From NCBI RefSeq assembly GCF_000012985.1, contig NC_007645.1:620001-684000 (forward strand): a stretch of DNA of 64,000 bases. The letters run 5' to 3'. Below, in pieces: positions 16,885 to 25,718 of this stretch. The number at the start of each line of letters is the position of its first letter. Within the stretch, counting starts at the first letter, position 1. The position numbers and the translations under genes are program-made. The DNA comes from Hahella chejuensis KCTC 2396 (GTDB taxonomy: Bacteria; Pseudomonadota; Gammaproteobacteria; Pseudomonadales; Oleiphilaceae). The notes beneath the pieces are model-generated. The model made no database searches. It saw only the letters and a list, made by a program, of their open reading frames with translations, and had not been told where the DNA came from.

Positions 16885-17725
16885 CGGGTTCCTCCAACAT
16901 GCGCTGAGCGATTGCGGCTTCGGCGGCGACGTCATCAAAGCTGGGAATGTCATTATCCCGTTCAATGAGGGTGGGTCTTGCGCCAATGGTTCTCAGGGCG
17001 TATCCATATAACTCCCAGACTCTCTGATCCACAGGCGCTCCGTGGGTATCAAGGAGGTAGGTTTGTTTGTCTTCGAATCCCGCCAAATGGTATTCCGCTA
17101 CGCGTTGTGCAGGAATGGCGTCGATATAAGTGCGCGGGTCAAACTCATGATTGACGGCGCTGACATAGATATTATTGATATCGAGCAACAGTAGGCAATC
17201 TGCTTCTTCTGCAATCTGGCTCAGGAAATCCCACTCGCTCATGCAGGAGCTGTCATAAGTGAGGTAACTGGATACGTTTTCCAACAGAATACGGGTCTCA
17301 AAAATATCCTGCACGATTTTTATACGTTCAGCGACGTGACGGATGGTTTCCTCTGTGTAGGGTAGCGGCATGAGCTCATGCAAATCGACGCCATGGACAG
17401 AGGTCCAACAAAGGTGTTCTGAAATCCAGGCCGGACGGAGCTCATGGATCAAATCTTGGAGTTTGCGTAAATAGTTTTTGTCTAACGGTTCTGTGCCGCC
17501 CAACGACATTCCTACGCCGTGTAATGCGACAGGATAGTTCGAGGCGATATCAAGCAGCCGCTTTTTGGCCACGCCGCCAGCAGTCAGGTAGTTGTCGGTG
17601 AGGGCTTCGAACCAGGGAAGAGATGGGTGTTTTTCGAGGATATGACCGAAGTGGCAAGAACGCAGGCCGATTCCCGCTCCGGAAATCGGCCCTACCGTCT
17701 GCCGCCAAAGCGGCATTGGAATCAT
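16871..17725 (-). CDS. bufB: BufB: DUF692 multinuclear iron oxidase (MNIO)
   Basis: This 284-residue TIM-barrel protein has the DUF692 landmarks in order: [31 protein letters not shown], the ILLENVS strand, [44 protein letters not shown] and LIERDNDIP. The Glu/His/Asp/Asn residues in these blocks are the di/tri-iron ligands of the family. MNIOs modify cysteines of RiPP precursors; in bufferins they form thiooxazoles that bind copper. It overlaps bufA by ATGA and bufC by 14 nt. The substrate is almost certainly the BufA peptide encoded just upstream. Confidence 0.93.
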   Translation of the reverse strand: MIPMPLWRQTVGPISGAGIGLRSCHFGHILEKHPSLPWFEALTDNYLTAGGVAKKRLLDIASNYPVALHGVGMSLGGTEPLDKNYLRKLQDLIHELRPAWISEHLCWTSVHGVDLHELMPLPYTEETIRHVAERIKIVQDIFETRILLENVSSYLTYDSSCMSEWDFLSQIAEEADCLLLLDINNIYVSAVNHEFDPRTYIDAIPAQRVAEYHLAGFEDKQTYLLDTHGAPVDQRVWELYGYALRTIGARPTLIERDNDIPSFDDVAAEAAIAQRMLEEPDVAA

Positions 17726-17973
17726 GACTTAACTTTACCGCCTGTCAGCTTTTCGCAAGTACCAGCGGGAACATAGATCCATTCATCAGCGACATTGTCT
17801 GCAGTGGATTGACCTGCGCAACCATGATTGCCTGCGGCGCAGTCGTTCATGCCGGCTTTGACGACGCCAGCGCATTTTTCGAAGCCTGGTTTGGCCGCGT
17901 TGGCGGAACCTGCGACGCCCAGAGCAAGTACGGCTGCGATAGCGGTGGCTGCGGCAGTATTTTTAGCTTTCAT
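17722..17973 (-). CDS. bufA: BufA1-type bufferin precursor (DUF2282)
   Basis: This 83-residue precursor has a Sec signal peptide (cleavage expected after ANA, residue 26) and a mature part with four cysteines (C34, C45, C52, C73). The pattern [19 protein letters not shown] and [11 protein letters not shown] is that of DUF2282, the periplasmic bufferin precursors. In characterised bufferins BufB and BufC oxidise core cysteines and the exported peptide sequesters copper. AAAGGAT lies before the ATG. It is the first gene of the operon and ends overlapping bufB. Copper-responsive expression is likely from family knowledge, but I see no clear operator. Confidence 0.9.
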   Translation of the reverse strand: MKAKNTAAATAIAAVLALGVAGSANAAKPGFEKCAGVVKAGMNDCAAGNHGCAGQSTADNVADEWIYVPAGTCEKLTGGKVKS

Positions 17974-18098
17974 CTACTTTATCCTTTAACTGATTGGGTT
18001 TGATAAATTGCAATGCACTGAATGTTTGGTGCTGGCAATTTTGACTTGCTGCGAAGAAAAAAGTTCACACCACTTCTGCAACAAAGCCAATTCTTAGA

Positions 18099-18389
18099 TT
18101 AACTTTCCTTAACCAGCAGTTTTCGACGGCGTATGATCTTCACCTCTGTTCGAGGCGGTTGCGTCGAATTCTGTACCGGGTATCGGGAATTATAGGGCTT
18201 GGCGTGTTGGCGGGCTAGAATGGTTTCACGGGCGGAACGTATAAGCGCGCACAGTGTGGTTGGGTCCATACTGGTTGGCACGTTGAATGGCGTTATCTGG
18301 CTGAGCTCGCCGCCAGTGAGTTTGAATGCGACTTTTAAGCCTGAGCTGTGCTCAGCCTCCTGCATGATAGAGTCTATTTCCCAATCCAT
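18099..18389 (-). CDS. Hypothetical 96-residue protein
   Basis: No family is recognised. The ATG at 18389 has an excellent GGAGGGG ribosome site, which supports a real gene. The N-terminal half is acidic and helical (DWEIDSIMQEAEHSSGLKV), with a central TLCALIRSARETILARQH helix and a strongly basic tail (KIIRRRKLLVKES) that could bind nucleic acid or an acidic partner. It lies between the buf operon and hcp, with a separate promoter suggested by gaps on both sides. Confidence 0.6.
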   Translation of the reverse strand: MDWEIDSIMQEAEHSSGLKVAFKLTGGELSQITPFNVPTSMDPTTLCALIRSARETILARQHAKPYNSRYPVQNSTQPPRTEVKIIRRRKLLVKES

Positions 18390-18597
18390 ATTTCCCCTCC
18401 AACTTAAAGTCTGAGTCCTAACCGCCGGAATCTAAACGGTTAATAAAACTTGAGATTGTAGGGAGATTTCCCGGATTTACATCAGGAACATGGACGAGTG
18501 CGTTCTGTCTGAACTGCCTATGACTTTGGCTTATAGAGAGAGGATGTTAGCGAGGAAACAATAAAAGTTTGGGGTGCTTGGAGGCCGAAAAAGAAAA

Positions 18598-18626
18598 ATG
18601 CGGAGGGGCCGAAGCCCATCCGCACT
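18598..18626 (-). terminator. Terminator of hcp
   Basis: On the minus strand GTGCGGATGGGC and GCCCCTCCGCAT form a long stem (one mismatch) closed by a TTCG tetraloop and followed by TTTTTCTTTTT. It lies 25 nt after the hcp stop codon. Confidence 0.85.
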
Positions 18627-18650
18627 TTTTGCTGGTTAGCGAAAAAACTA

Positions 18651-19139
18651 TTACAGTTTTTTGCCAGCTTCCAGGTCGTAACCAACGCGCTCTGGAGTTT
18701 TGCCAGCGTGCTTCTTGTCAGAAGCAGTGTAAGACATAGTCACTTTAGAGAAGCTCAGAGATACAGACTCGCTAGGAGCGGACTCTGCGCCAGCGGAAAC
18801 GCTGTAGCTGCTGATCATTACGTCTTCCATTTCGTAGGAAACGTATTTTTCGATTTTGTCAGCCTGGGTGCGAACGATGTCGACCACAACTTTAACGCCA
18901 GCAGTACCAGTCAAAGACTCTTTGAACAGACCGGAAGAGGCGCTGTCCATCAGCTTGGAAACAGAGATTTCGCTGATGCTGGGACGAGTAGCTTCACGGT
19001 TGGACATATGGCCTGCTTCCATAGTGATGTGGCGACCAACGCCGAATTGGAAGCTGTCCAGACGAATCCAGTCTTTGTAGCCTTCAGCAGTTACGTTGCC
19101 TTTAACTTTCAGACCGTCGTAGTTCATGTAAATAGCCAT
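18651..19139 (-). CDS. hcp: Hcp, type VI secretion tube protein
   Basis: This 162-residue protein has the Hcp1 barrel pattern: IYMNYDGLKVKGNVTAEGYKDWI, LDSFQFGVGR, the SNREATRPSISEISVSK strand, DSASSGLFKESLTG, and a C-terminal SYEMEDVMISSYSVS and VSLSFSKVTMSYT. Hcp forms hexameric rings of the T6SS tube and is itself secreted. No other T6SS structural gene is in the window, so this is an orphan copy that probably serves a T6SS encoded elsewhere. It has its own terminator and a long upstream region with six copies of a short repeat. The neighbouring gene upstream on the same strand is a Ser/Thr kinase, a protein class that often controls T6SS. Confidence 0.92.
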   Translation of the reverse strand: MAIYMNYDGLKVKGNVTAEGYKDWIRLDSFQFGVGRHITMEAGHMSNREATRPSISEISVSKLMDSASSGLFKESLTGTAGVKVVVDIVRTQADKIEKYVSYEMEDVMISSYSVSAGAESAPSESVSLSFSKVTMSYTASDKKHAGKTPERVGYDLEAGKKL

Positions 19140-19837
19140 GGTGTATTCCCTATTCTGTAGTTTACGAATGTTTTGTGATCGACATTATATAAAGCGTCTA
19201 TCAATCGAAAATGCCGTCAGAAAAATTTATGAAAAAGTAAATTTTTTTCAGAGGCCAGCGGCATTCCGTTGAGACAGCATAATAGAGAAGGGAGTGAAAC
19301 ATCACAATACGTAAAATCCTTATTTTTTAATAAGTTAATTCGACTCTGACACTATTTAATTTGAAAGAGAGCAATGCTTCGTGTCCACTCTGAAGGCTTT
19401 ATTTTGAGCAATCTTAGCTCACTCTGGCCCTATTTATTTTGTTGAAAATGTAATGATGTCTTTAAAGCTCTTATATGTCTGTTGTTTGACTCTGTCCCTA
19501 TTTTTAAAATCACTCTGACACTATTTAATGAGGTTTGATATAGATTCCAGCTTTTCACTCTGTGCCTTATTAATTGAAATTATTTTTATGTGTTTTCATG
19601 ATAGTACTTACAACTGGGATGAAAGCAATCAAAAGGCATAATCCTATTGTTTTATTTGGGGGTTGTTGATAATGAATTTAAGTTGGATTTTGTCGGTGCG
19701 ATAAATGATTTGTATATATTTTGTTCGGATTCGAGTGTAAGAAAAAAGAACTTTAAGAAACAGGTAACGGGAGAGAACGATATTATTCGCGAGCGGAACT
19801 GATTGAGGGGGAGTGACTCATTCGAGAAGACTGGTCG
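19140..19837. other. Long AT-rich region upstream of hcp
   Basis: About 700 nt without a gene, much more AT-rich than the flanks. Positions 19343-19575 hold the six-copy ACTCTG repeat, listed separately. The parts 19140-19342 (presumably with the hcp promoter) and 19576-19837 show no further structure that I recognise. Confidence 0.5.
19343..19575 (+). repeat. Six direct copies of an ACTCTGnCnCTATTTAAT-type motif
   Basis: Copies begin at 19343, 19387, 19421, 19489, 19512 and 19557. The best two read ACTCTGACACTATTTAAT exactly (19343 and 19512). The others keep ACTCTG and a T/A-rich second half. Spacings of 44, 34, 68, 23 and 45 nt are all close to multiples of 11. They may be regulator sites for hcp or remnants of repeats of the kind associated with REP-associated transposases. 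No transposase is present. Confidence 0.75.
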
Positions 19838-22492
19838 TCACCAGCTTCTCGAGGTCAGCGTGAGCGGCTCGAAAGCGCCGGTCCTGTTAAGTTGAAGAGC
19901 CCAGACGTTTTCGCTGGCCTGATGATCAATGGAGCTAAAAGAAATCAACTCTCCAATGCCGAGGTCAATATCTTTCAGGTTTTCCAGTGTGGAGACCATT
20001 GTTTCCGTGTCGAAGTTGCGTCCGGCCCGTTGTAAAGCTTCAGTAAGTAATGACGCGGCCAGATAGCCCTCAAGGGATTGTGCGTCAGGTTTGTGGTCAG
20101 GAAAGTAGCGGCGCATTGCCTGACGGTGGCGCAGGACGCCGGTTGCATAGGAATGCACCGGAGGGGTTGCCTGGGTTGCGATAATTCCGGCGGTGTGCGG
20201 CGCCTCCAAACTTTTTAAGTCTTGCGCCAGTGCATTGGCGCTGGCGGAGGAAACGACGGCGATTCGTCCTTCCCAACCTGCTTTGCGGATGCGACTAATC
20301 GTTTTGGCTGTGGCGGAATGGTTCCCGATAATAACCAAGGCCTGTAGTTCGCTTTGCTCTTCAAGAATAAGACGGGCAGGGCCTTCGATCTGTTCCACGT
20401 AGGGTTGATATGTGAACTGCGGAATGTCCCGCGCATGCACATTATAGAAGGCAAGCGCCCGCTCCATCCCCGCTAACCCGTCACGTCCTGATGCGGTGTC
20501 TTCATAAAGCACGGCGATCCTGCTGGGTTCAACTTCCTGGATATCTACAAAGTGGCGCACGATAGCGAAGGTTTCGTCTGCATATCCGACCCGGAAATTA
20601 AAAACGTAACGATCAGGAGGATTGCGACGTAGCGCCGCGGCGCCGGATTGCACGCCGATCACCAGCGTCTGTTGCTCCATGATCGCTGGGAGGAGGACGT
20701 CCGGTGCGCCAATATTGCCAATAAGAGCGAATGAGCCGTTCTGTGATAGCAGCGTTTGCATGTTGATGCGGGACTTCAGCGGCTGATTCGCGTCGTCGAA
20801 GGCCTGTAATGTCAGCATACGCCCGTGTATGCCGCCACTGGCGTTGATTTCCTCAAAGCGGGTCTGTACTCCGCGTCTGGCGGAGCTGCCTTGCGCTTGC
20901 CCATCTTCACTAATCGGAGCGCTCATGCCTATGCGTATTTCATTTTCGTTCACGCCGCGTGGCGTAGACCAGCCATTGAGACCTGCGGTCAGGTCGGATA
21001 GTTGATAGCGTACTTGTGGCGACAACAGACTGGCGGATAACAGGCCCAAGACGATGGCGGCCCCAGCGCAAAAGTACTTTACTCCGGCAGGGATGCGGAA
21101 TTCCGTGCGCTTCTTCGACTCCTGCGCCTGTGGCAATTGCGTTGCAATACCGGAATGAGACTGACTGGTTGAGCCGGAAGTTCCGTTTCGAGTGAGATGA
21201 AGGGATTTGTTAAGCGTGGTTGAGTCCACTTCAATAGGCTGACTGAAGGCGCGTTCTTCTCTTGAATGTGCGGGGTCAACCAGCGTCGCCGGATTCATAT
21301 CCTCTACATAGCCAATGGCGCCGGCTGACTTAAAGGCGGATTGAAACTTTTTGGCCTGACTCAGGTTCAGGTTCTTGCGAACGATAATACGCTTACCGCT
21401 GAACATTTTTTTCAGGCCGGCGTCGCTGATGGAAAACTTGTTCTTCAGTTTTTTCAGGACGACGGCGCGTTCGGCGCCTTCCGCCAGTTCACCAGTAAAG
21501 ATAAACGCGTAAGTTGTCAGATTGACCAGCTTCAGGCCGTGATCATTGCTGTTACGTACGGCGTTGCGCGCCCGCAACTGCAGATCGCGGACCATATCAA
21601 GACAGCTTTCGTAGCGATCAGCAGGGGCAATCGCCATGGCCTTGGTGATGACTGGCTCCAATATTTTATTGCGAGGGTCGGCAAGTTCCTTATCGCTCAA
21701 TGGCTGTGGCAGGTATTTGCGCTGCTGCGCCATAATCTGGTGATGCGTCTCACCGTTAAAAGGGCGTTCACCGGTGATGCAATAGTAAAGAACGGCGCCG
21801 AGCGCATAGATATCGGCGCGTCCGTCGATGTCTTTCGAACTGTCGATCTGCTCCGGGGCAAGGTAGCCTGGGGTTCCTACCACCAAGCCCATTTGGGTGT
21901 ATTGCAGATCCTGCTCTTCCAGGGGTTTGCTGATGCCGAAGTCGAGCAGTTTGGCGACGGAATGATTGCCCGATACTTTGGCCACCATGATGTTGCCGGG
22001 CTTCAGGTCACGATGAACAATATTGAGCTGATGCGCGGCCTGCAGACCCGCAGCCATCTGCTCAATAAGCCAGACGACGTTTTCCAGAGGCAGTCCGTTC
22101 CCATGCTTTTCCATCAGGTCGGAAAGGACTTCTCCTTGCAGGAACTCCGCCACCAGATACAGCATATTGTCTTCGGTTGCGCCGAAGTCGAAGACCTGCA
22201 TGACATTGGGATGATTTAGCTGGCTGGCGATGCGGGCTTCGCGATAGAAAAGCTGGATATAGCCCACATTGGGAGCGCCGGAGCGCAATACTTTGACGAC
22301 GACCAGCCGGTCCAGCGACAACTGACGGGCGACATAAACCCGGCTCATGCCGCCATCGGCCAGGAGATATTCCAGGCGGTACATGCCTTTAAGCACGCGG
22401 CCGAGCATTGAATCGGCGCTGTTATAGCCCGTAGCGTCCTCGAAGAAAGCGGGCGCCGGAGTGTCTGTTGTGAACTTTGCAATAGCCGTCAT
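19838..22492 (-). CDS. Transmembrane Ser/Thr kinase with periplasmic amino-acid-receptor-type sensor domain
   Basis: The protein has 884 residues from the ATG at 22492 (AGGGA upstream). A Hanks-type kinase occupies about 38-303, with a somewhat altered glycine loop (LADGGMSRVY), catalytic lysine in VVVKVL, HRDLKPGN, LDFGISKP and GTPGYLAPE, so it should be active. Residues about 325-397 (FTGELAEGAERAVVL to FKSAGAIGYVE) form a small domain that I have seen only as a module in other gammaproteobacterial membrane proteins. One transmembrane helix (about 474-494) leads to a C-terminal Peripla_BP_6-type domain (IRIGMSAPIS, GSSARRGVQTRFEEINASGG, ALIGNIGAP), normally a branched-chain amino-acid receptor. 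It likely phosphorylates cytoplasmic targets in response to a periplasmic ligand. Confidence 0.9.
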   Translation of the reverse strand: MTAIAKFTTDTPAPAFFEDATGYNSADSMLGRVLKGMYRLEYLLADGGMSRVYVARQLSLDRLVVVKVLRSGAPNVGYIQLFYREARIASQLNHPNVMQVFDFGATEDNMLYLVAEFLQGEVLSDLMEKHGNGLPLENVVWLIEQMAAGLQAAHQLNIVHRDLKPGNIMVAKVSGNHSVAKLLDFGISKPLEEQDLQYTQMGLVVGTPGYLAPEQIDSSKDIDGRADIYALGAVLYYCITGERPFNGETHHQIMAQQRKYLPQPLSDKELADPRNKILEPVITKAMAIAPADRYESCLDMVRDLQLRARNAVRNSNDHGLKLVNLTTYAFIFTGELAEGAERAVVLKKLKNKFSISDAGLKKMFSGKRIIVRKNLNLSQAKKFQSAFKSAGAIGYVEDMNPATLVDPAHSREERAFSQPIEVDSTTLNKSLHLTRNGTSGSTSQSHSGIATQLPQAQESKKRTEFRIPAGVKYFCAGAAIVLGLLSASLLSPQVRYQLSDLTAGLNGWSTPRGVNENEIRIGMSAPISEDGQAQGSSARRGVQTRFEEINASGGIHGRMLTLQAFDDANQPLKSRINMQTLLSQNGSFALIGNIGAPDVLLPAIMEQQTLVIGVQSGAAALRRNPPDRYVFNFRVGYADETFAIVRHFVDIQEVEPSRIAVLYEDTASGRDGLAGMERALAFYNVHARDIPQFTYQPYVEQIEGPARLILEEQSELQALVIIGNHSATAKTISRIRKAGWEGRIAVVSSASANALAQDLKSLEAPHTAGIIATQATPPVHSYATGVLRHRQAMRRYFPDHKPDAQSLEGYLAASLLTEALQRAGRNFDTETMVSTLENLKDIDLGIGELISFSSIDHQASENVWALQLNRTGAFEPLTLTSRSW

Positions 22493-22770
22493 CAACGTCC
22501 CTATTCAGATCTGGACAAATTATTCTGTCTCCCATCCGGACAAAAGCGGGGCGGGCGCGTTGACGCCGGAAGATGCCGCGGGTGCTGGTGGATGGTTTTG
22601 GATTCCAACTGCCGGGCCAGGTAGAGTGGCCGGTACTTGCTCAAAGTCGCTTCAACTTTGATCAGTTTTTATCTTGCCTGATATTCTCTCATATTTATTT
22701 AGTGAGTATGGTCTAGGCTGTTCGGGTGAGGCGAGAAACCCTATGGGATGCGGTTTGAGCGAAAAATTAA

Positions 22771-22796
22771 GGCGGCGCTAGAGCCGCCTTTTTTGA
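22771..22796. terminator. Terminator downstream of mmsB
   Basis: GGCGGCGCTAGAGCCGCC is a strong GC hairpin flanked by TTTTTT on the plus strand and by TTAATTTTT on the minus strand. It lies about 20 nt after the mmsB stop and can end the valine operon. The rest of 22493-22814 holds the promoter region of the kinase gene and nothing else recognised. Confidence 0.75.
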
Positions 22797-22814
22797 CGTG
22801 ATTTTACAAAGTTG

Positions 22815-23705
22815 TCACGTTTTGTCGGCGAATAATTTTTGAATGCTGGAGAAGTCCAGGAGACCGGACCCCTGTTTGCTGTGCGCCTGATACAGGGACT
22901 TGGCCAAACCACCCATCGGCGTGCTGGAGCGGCTCTGAATGGCGGCCTCCAAAGCCAGGCCCAGATCCTTGTTCATCAGATTAACGGCGAAGCCGCCTTC
23001 ATACTCACGCCCAGCCGGCGCGTTCTCCATAACCCCAGGATAGGGGTTATATAGCTCCAGAGACCAGTTTCTGCCTGAGCTTTTCAGCATGATGTCGGAA
23101 AGCACCTTAGGGTCCAGCCCCAGGTTGACCCCCAGCTGTAAGGCCTCGGCGGTGCCGATCATATGAACGGCGAGCAGCATGTTGTTGCAGATTTTCGCGG
23201 CTTGCCCTGCGCCATGATCGCCGGCGTGAAACAGGTTTTTACCCATTGCTGACAGGATCGGTTGCGCCTTTTCCAGATCCTGAGGCGCGCCACCGATAAT
23301 AAAGGTCAGCGTCCCCGCCGTGGCTCCAGCGGTGCCGCCGGAAACCGGCGCGTCCAGCATGGCGAAGCCTTTTTTGCTGGCTTCCGCAGCGATGCGGCGA
23401 GATGTCTCTGGCGCGATGGTGGAACAATCGATCAGCAGAGGGCGCTCGCTGAGTTGGTTCAGCAGGCCGTTTTCACCGAGATAGACTGCTTCGGAGTGCT
23501 CGCTGGCCGGTAGCATGGTAACCACCGCGTCCACGCCGTGGGCCGCTTCCAGCGCACTGCTGCAAGCGGTGGCTCCCGCTTTCTCCGCAGCCGACACAGC
23601 GTCTTTGACCAAGTCGAAAACGCGTAATTCAAAGCCGGCCTTTAGTAGATTGTGGGCCATTGGGCCGCCCATGTGCCCAAGACCTATAAATCCGATAGTT
23701 TTCAT
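22815..23705 (-). CDS. mmsB: 3-hydroxyisobutyrate dehydrogenase
   Basis: This 296-residue NAD-dependent enzyme oxidises 3-hydroxyisobutyrate to methylmalonate semialdehyde in valine catabolism. The Rossmann motif GLGHMGGPMAHNLLKAG is at the N-terminus, followed by the substrate-binding DAPVSGGTAGA, the family lysine in AAKICNNMLLA and the C-terminal NLMNKDLGLALE. GGAGGGAAACC precedes the ATG. It is the last gene of the operon mmsA-acd-ech-hibch-mmsB. Confidence 0.93.
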   Translation of the reverse strand: MKTIGFIGLGHMGGPMAHNLLKAGFELRVFDLVKDAVSAAEKAGATACSSALEAAHGVDAVVTMLPASEHSEAVYLGENGLLNQLSERPLLIDCSTIAPETSRRIAAEASKKGFAMLDAPVSGGTAGATAGTLTFIIGGAPQDLEKAQPILSAMGKNLFHAGDHGAGQAAKICNNMLLAVHMIGTAEALQLGVNLGLDPKVLSDIMLKSSGRNWSLELYNPYPGVMENAPAGREYEGGFAVNLMNKDLGLALEAAIQSRSSTPMGGLAKSLYQAHSKQGSGLLDFSSIQKLFADKT

Positions 23706-23771
23706 GGTTTCCCTCCAGATTGTTATTTTTGTCTGGGTGATTAATTGAAGGTCCGGGACCGTTGCCTGTGC

Positions 23772-24893
23772 TTACAGTACTGCTAAGTCATGCAAGGGAC
23801 TGATATCCCAGGGGGAGGAGAAGAATTCATCCACCCACGCCTCCGGAACATCCGCAAACGACGGATAACGCCATTGCGGTTTGAAGTCTTTATCTATGAG
23901 CAGGGCTCGCACGCCTTCGCGGAACTCGGGGTGCATCGCACATTGCACCGCCATGATCAGTTCGCGTTTAAAGACGTCAGGCAGACTCAATCCGCCGCCC
24001 TCGCGAATTTGCCGCCATACCAGGTGCGCGGTGGTCGGGCAGCCGTTACGCAGAGATTTCTGCGCTTTGCCGACCCATTCATCCACCGTGGGGTAGTCCA
24101 GAATCGCGCCCACTACCTGGGTGAGGGATTTGCCCTGGGTAACCTGCTTGATCATGGCGCGATGCTGCGCCACCTGACCACCCGGACGTTGCGACTGATG
24201 CTGCTCATTCCAGGAACGCAGCAGTTGCGTGACGCGGGTATGATTACTTTCAGGGCTGCTCCAGGAGGTTCGGGTCAGCGCTTGTAGAAAGGCTTCCTTT
24301 TGCGCATGGGGCAAAAAGCCGTCGGCCCAACCCAGCTCAAGCGCATCGGCGGCGTTACAGGCGGCGCCGGTCAAGCCAAGATAAAGGCCTGCTCCGTCGG
24401 GCATGCGGTTGAGGAACCAAGTCCCGCCGACATCGGGAAAGAGCCCGATGGTGACTTCAGGCATGGCGATACGGGAAGTCTCCGTGACGATGCGGTGGCT
24501 GGCGCCGGCCATCAGACCCAGGCCGCCGCCCATGACAATGCCGTTGCCCCAGCAGACGACAGGCTTAGGATAGACGTGGATGAGGTAGTCGAGACGATAT
24601 TCCCGCGTGAAGAACTCTTCTGCGTAAGCGGGCGGACCATTGTTTGCCTCGCATATGGATTCATACATCTGCACGATATCGCCGCCGGCGCAGAAGGCTT
24701 TATCGCCAGCCCCCTGCATAAATACCGCGACGATTTTGTCGTCCAGACGCCATTCCTGCATGACGCTGTACATCGACTCAATCATGCTCAGCTTCAGCGC
24801 GTTAAGCGATTTCTCCACGTTCAGGGTGATCACGCCGATGCGGTGACCGTCGCTGCATTCGCGCTCTTCGAATAAAACTGGTTTATCGCTCAT
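23772..24893 (-). CDS. 3-hydroxyisobutyryl-CoA hydrolase
   Basis: The protein has 373 residues from the ATG at 24893 (MSDKPVLF); an in-frame ATG 15 nt upstream lies in the ribosome site. The crotonase fold shows the hydrolase-specific blocks AFCAGGDIVQMYE, FFTREYRLDYLIH, PKPVVCWGNGIVMGGGLGLMAG, and MPEVTIGLFPDVGGTWFLNR, plus the long C-terminal region typical of HIBCH. It releases CoA from 3-hydroxyisobutyryl-CoA, preventing build-up of toxic methacrylyl-CoA. It lies between ech and mmsB, which supplies its product's oxidation. Confidence 0.9.
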   Translation of the reverse strand: MSDKPVLFEERECSDGHRIGVITLNVEKSLNALKLSMIESMYSVMQEWRLDDKIVAVFMQGAGDKAFCAGGDIVQMYESICEANNGPPAYAEEFFTREYRLDYLIHVYPKPVVCWGNGIVMGGGLGLMAGASHRIVTETSRIAMPEVTIGLFPDVGGTWFLNRMPDGAGLYLGLTGAACNAADALELGWADGFLPHAQKEAFLQALTRTSWSSPESNHTRVTQLLRSWNEQHQSQRPGGQVAQHRAMIKQVTQGKSLTQVVGAILDYPTVDEWVGKAQKSLRNGCPTTAHLVWRQIREGGGLSLPDVFKRELIMAVQCAMHPEFREGVRALLIDKDFKPQWRYPSFADVPEAWVDEFFSSPWDISPLHDLAVL

Positions 24894-24935
24894 TCCACTC
24901 TCTTCCATCTATTCAACATTGTCAGGAGTCGCCTT

Positions 24936-25718
24936 TCAGCGGTTTTTCCATTGCGGCGAGCGTTTTCCGAGGAAGGCGTTGACGCCTTCTTTCTGGTCTT
25001 CCGTATCAAACAGATCTACAAACAGCTCTCTTTCTACCGGCAGGCCCATACGCTGCGGAGCGCTACGCGCGGACTGGATCAGCTCTTTACAGGCGCGCAC
25101 GGCGGGCGGACTCTGACGCGCGACTTTTTCCGCCCAGGCCAGAGCGGTCTCGCGGGCGTCGCCTTTTTCCACCACCGCTTCCACCAGTCCGATATTGAGA
25201 GCCGTTTCTGCGTTGACTCTTTCGCCCATTAAGATCATGCGCTTCGCCCAGCCTTCACCGACCAGCCAGGGAAGATTCTGTGTGCCGCCTGCGCAGGGAA
25301 GCAGGCCTACGCTGGCCTCAGGCAGCGCCATTTGCGCATGAGTCTCGGCGATGCGCAGGTCGCAGGCGAGCGCGCACTCCAAGCCGCCGCCCATGGCGTA
25401 GCCGTTGATTGCGGCGATGGATACGCCGCGGTAGTTGGATAGGGTTTCGAATGCTTCGCCAAAGATACGCGCCATATGGCGCGCTCTGGCTTTGTCGCCA
25501 TCGGCGAACAGGTTCAGGTCAGCGCCGGCTGAGAAGAATTTTTCACCTTGCCCGGTGATCACCAGGGCATAGACGTCTTTATTGTCGTTGAGCTGCTGAA
25601 TCAACGCCTTGAGCGCCGGCAGACTGGTTTCATCCCAGGTATTGGCGGGCGGGTTGGCGATAGTGAGCACGGCGGTGCGCTCAATGATTTCAAGTTGGAG
25701 TTTCTCTGTGCCTGTCAT
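24936..25718 (-). CDS. Enoyl-CoA hydratase of valine catabolism
   Basis: This 260-residue crotonase-fold enzyme has the oxyanion-hole blocks KFFSAGADLNLF and INGYAMGGGLECALACD, and catalytic glutamates expected in ALPEASVGLLPCAGGTQ. Its job here is hydration of methacrylyl-CoA to 3-hydroxyisobutyryl-CoA. The start codon shares a base with the stop of the acyl-CoA dehydrogenase (TAATG), so translation is coupled. It could act on other short enoyl-CoAs as well. Confidence 0.9.
   Translation of the reverse strand: MTGTEKLQLEIIERTAVLTIANPPANTWDETSLPALKALIQQLNDNKDVYALVITGQGEKFFSAGADLNLFADGDKARARHMARIFGEAFETLSNYRGVSIAAINGYAMGGGLECALACDLRIAETHAQMALPEASVGLLPCAGGTQNLPWLVGEGWAKRMILMGERVNAETALNIGLVEAVVEKGDARETALAWAEKVARQSPPAVRACKELIQSARSAPQRMGLPVERELFVDLFDTEDQKEGVNAFLGKRSPQWKNR

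Noticed and set aside
19140-19837. CRISPR array upstream of hcp
   Set aside because: The repeats are only 18 nt, degenerate, unevenly spaced (23-68 nt) and have no cas genes nearby.
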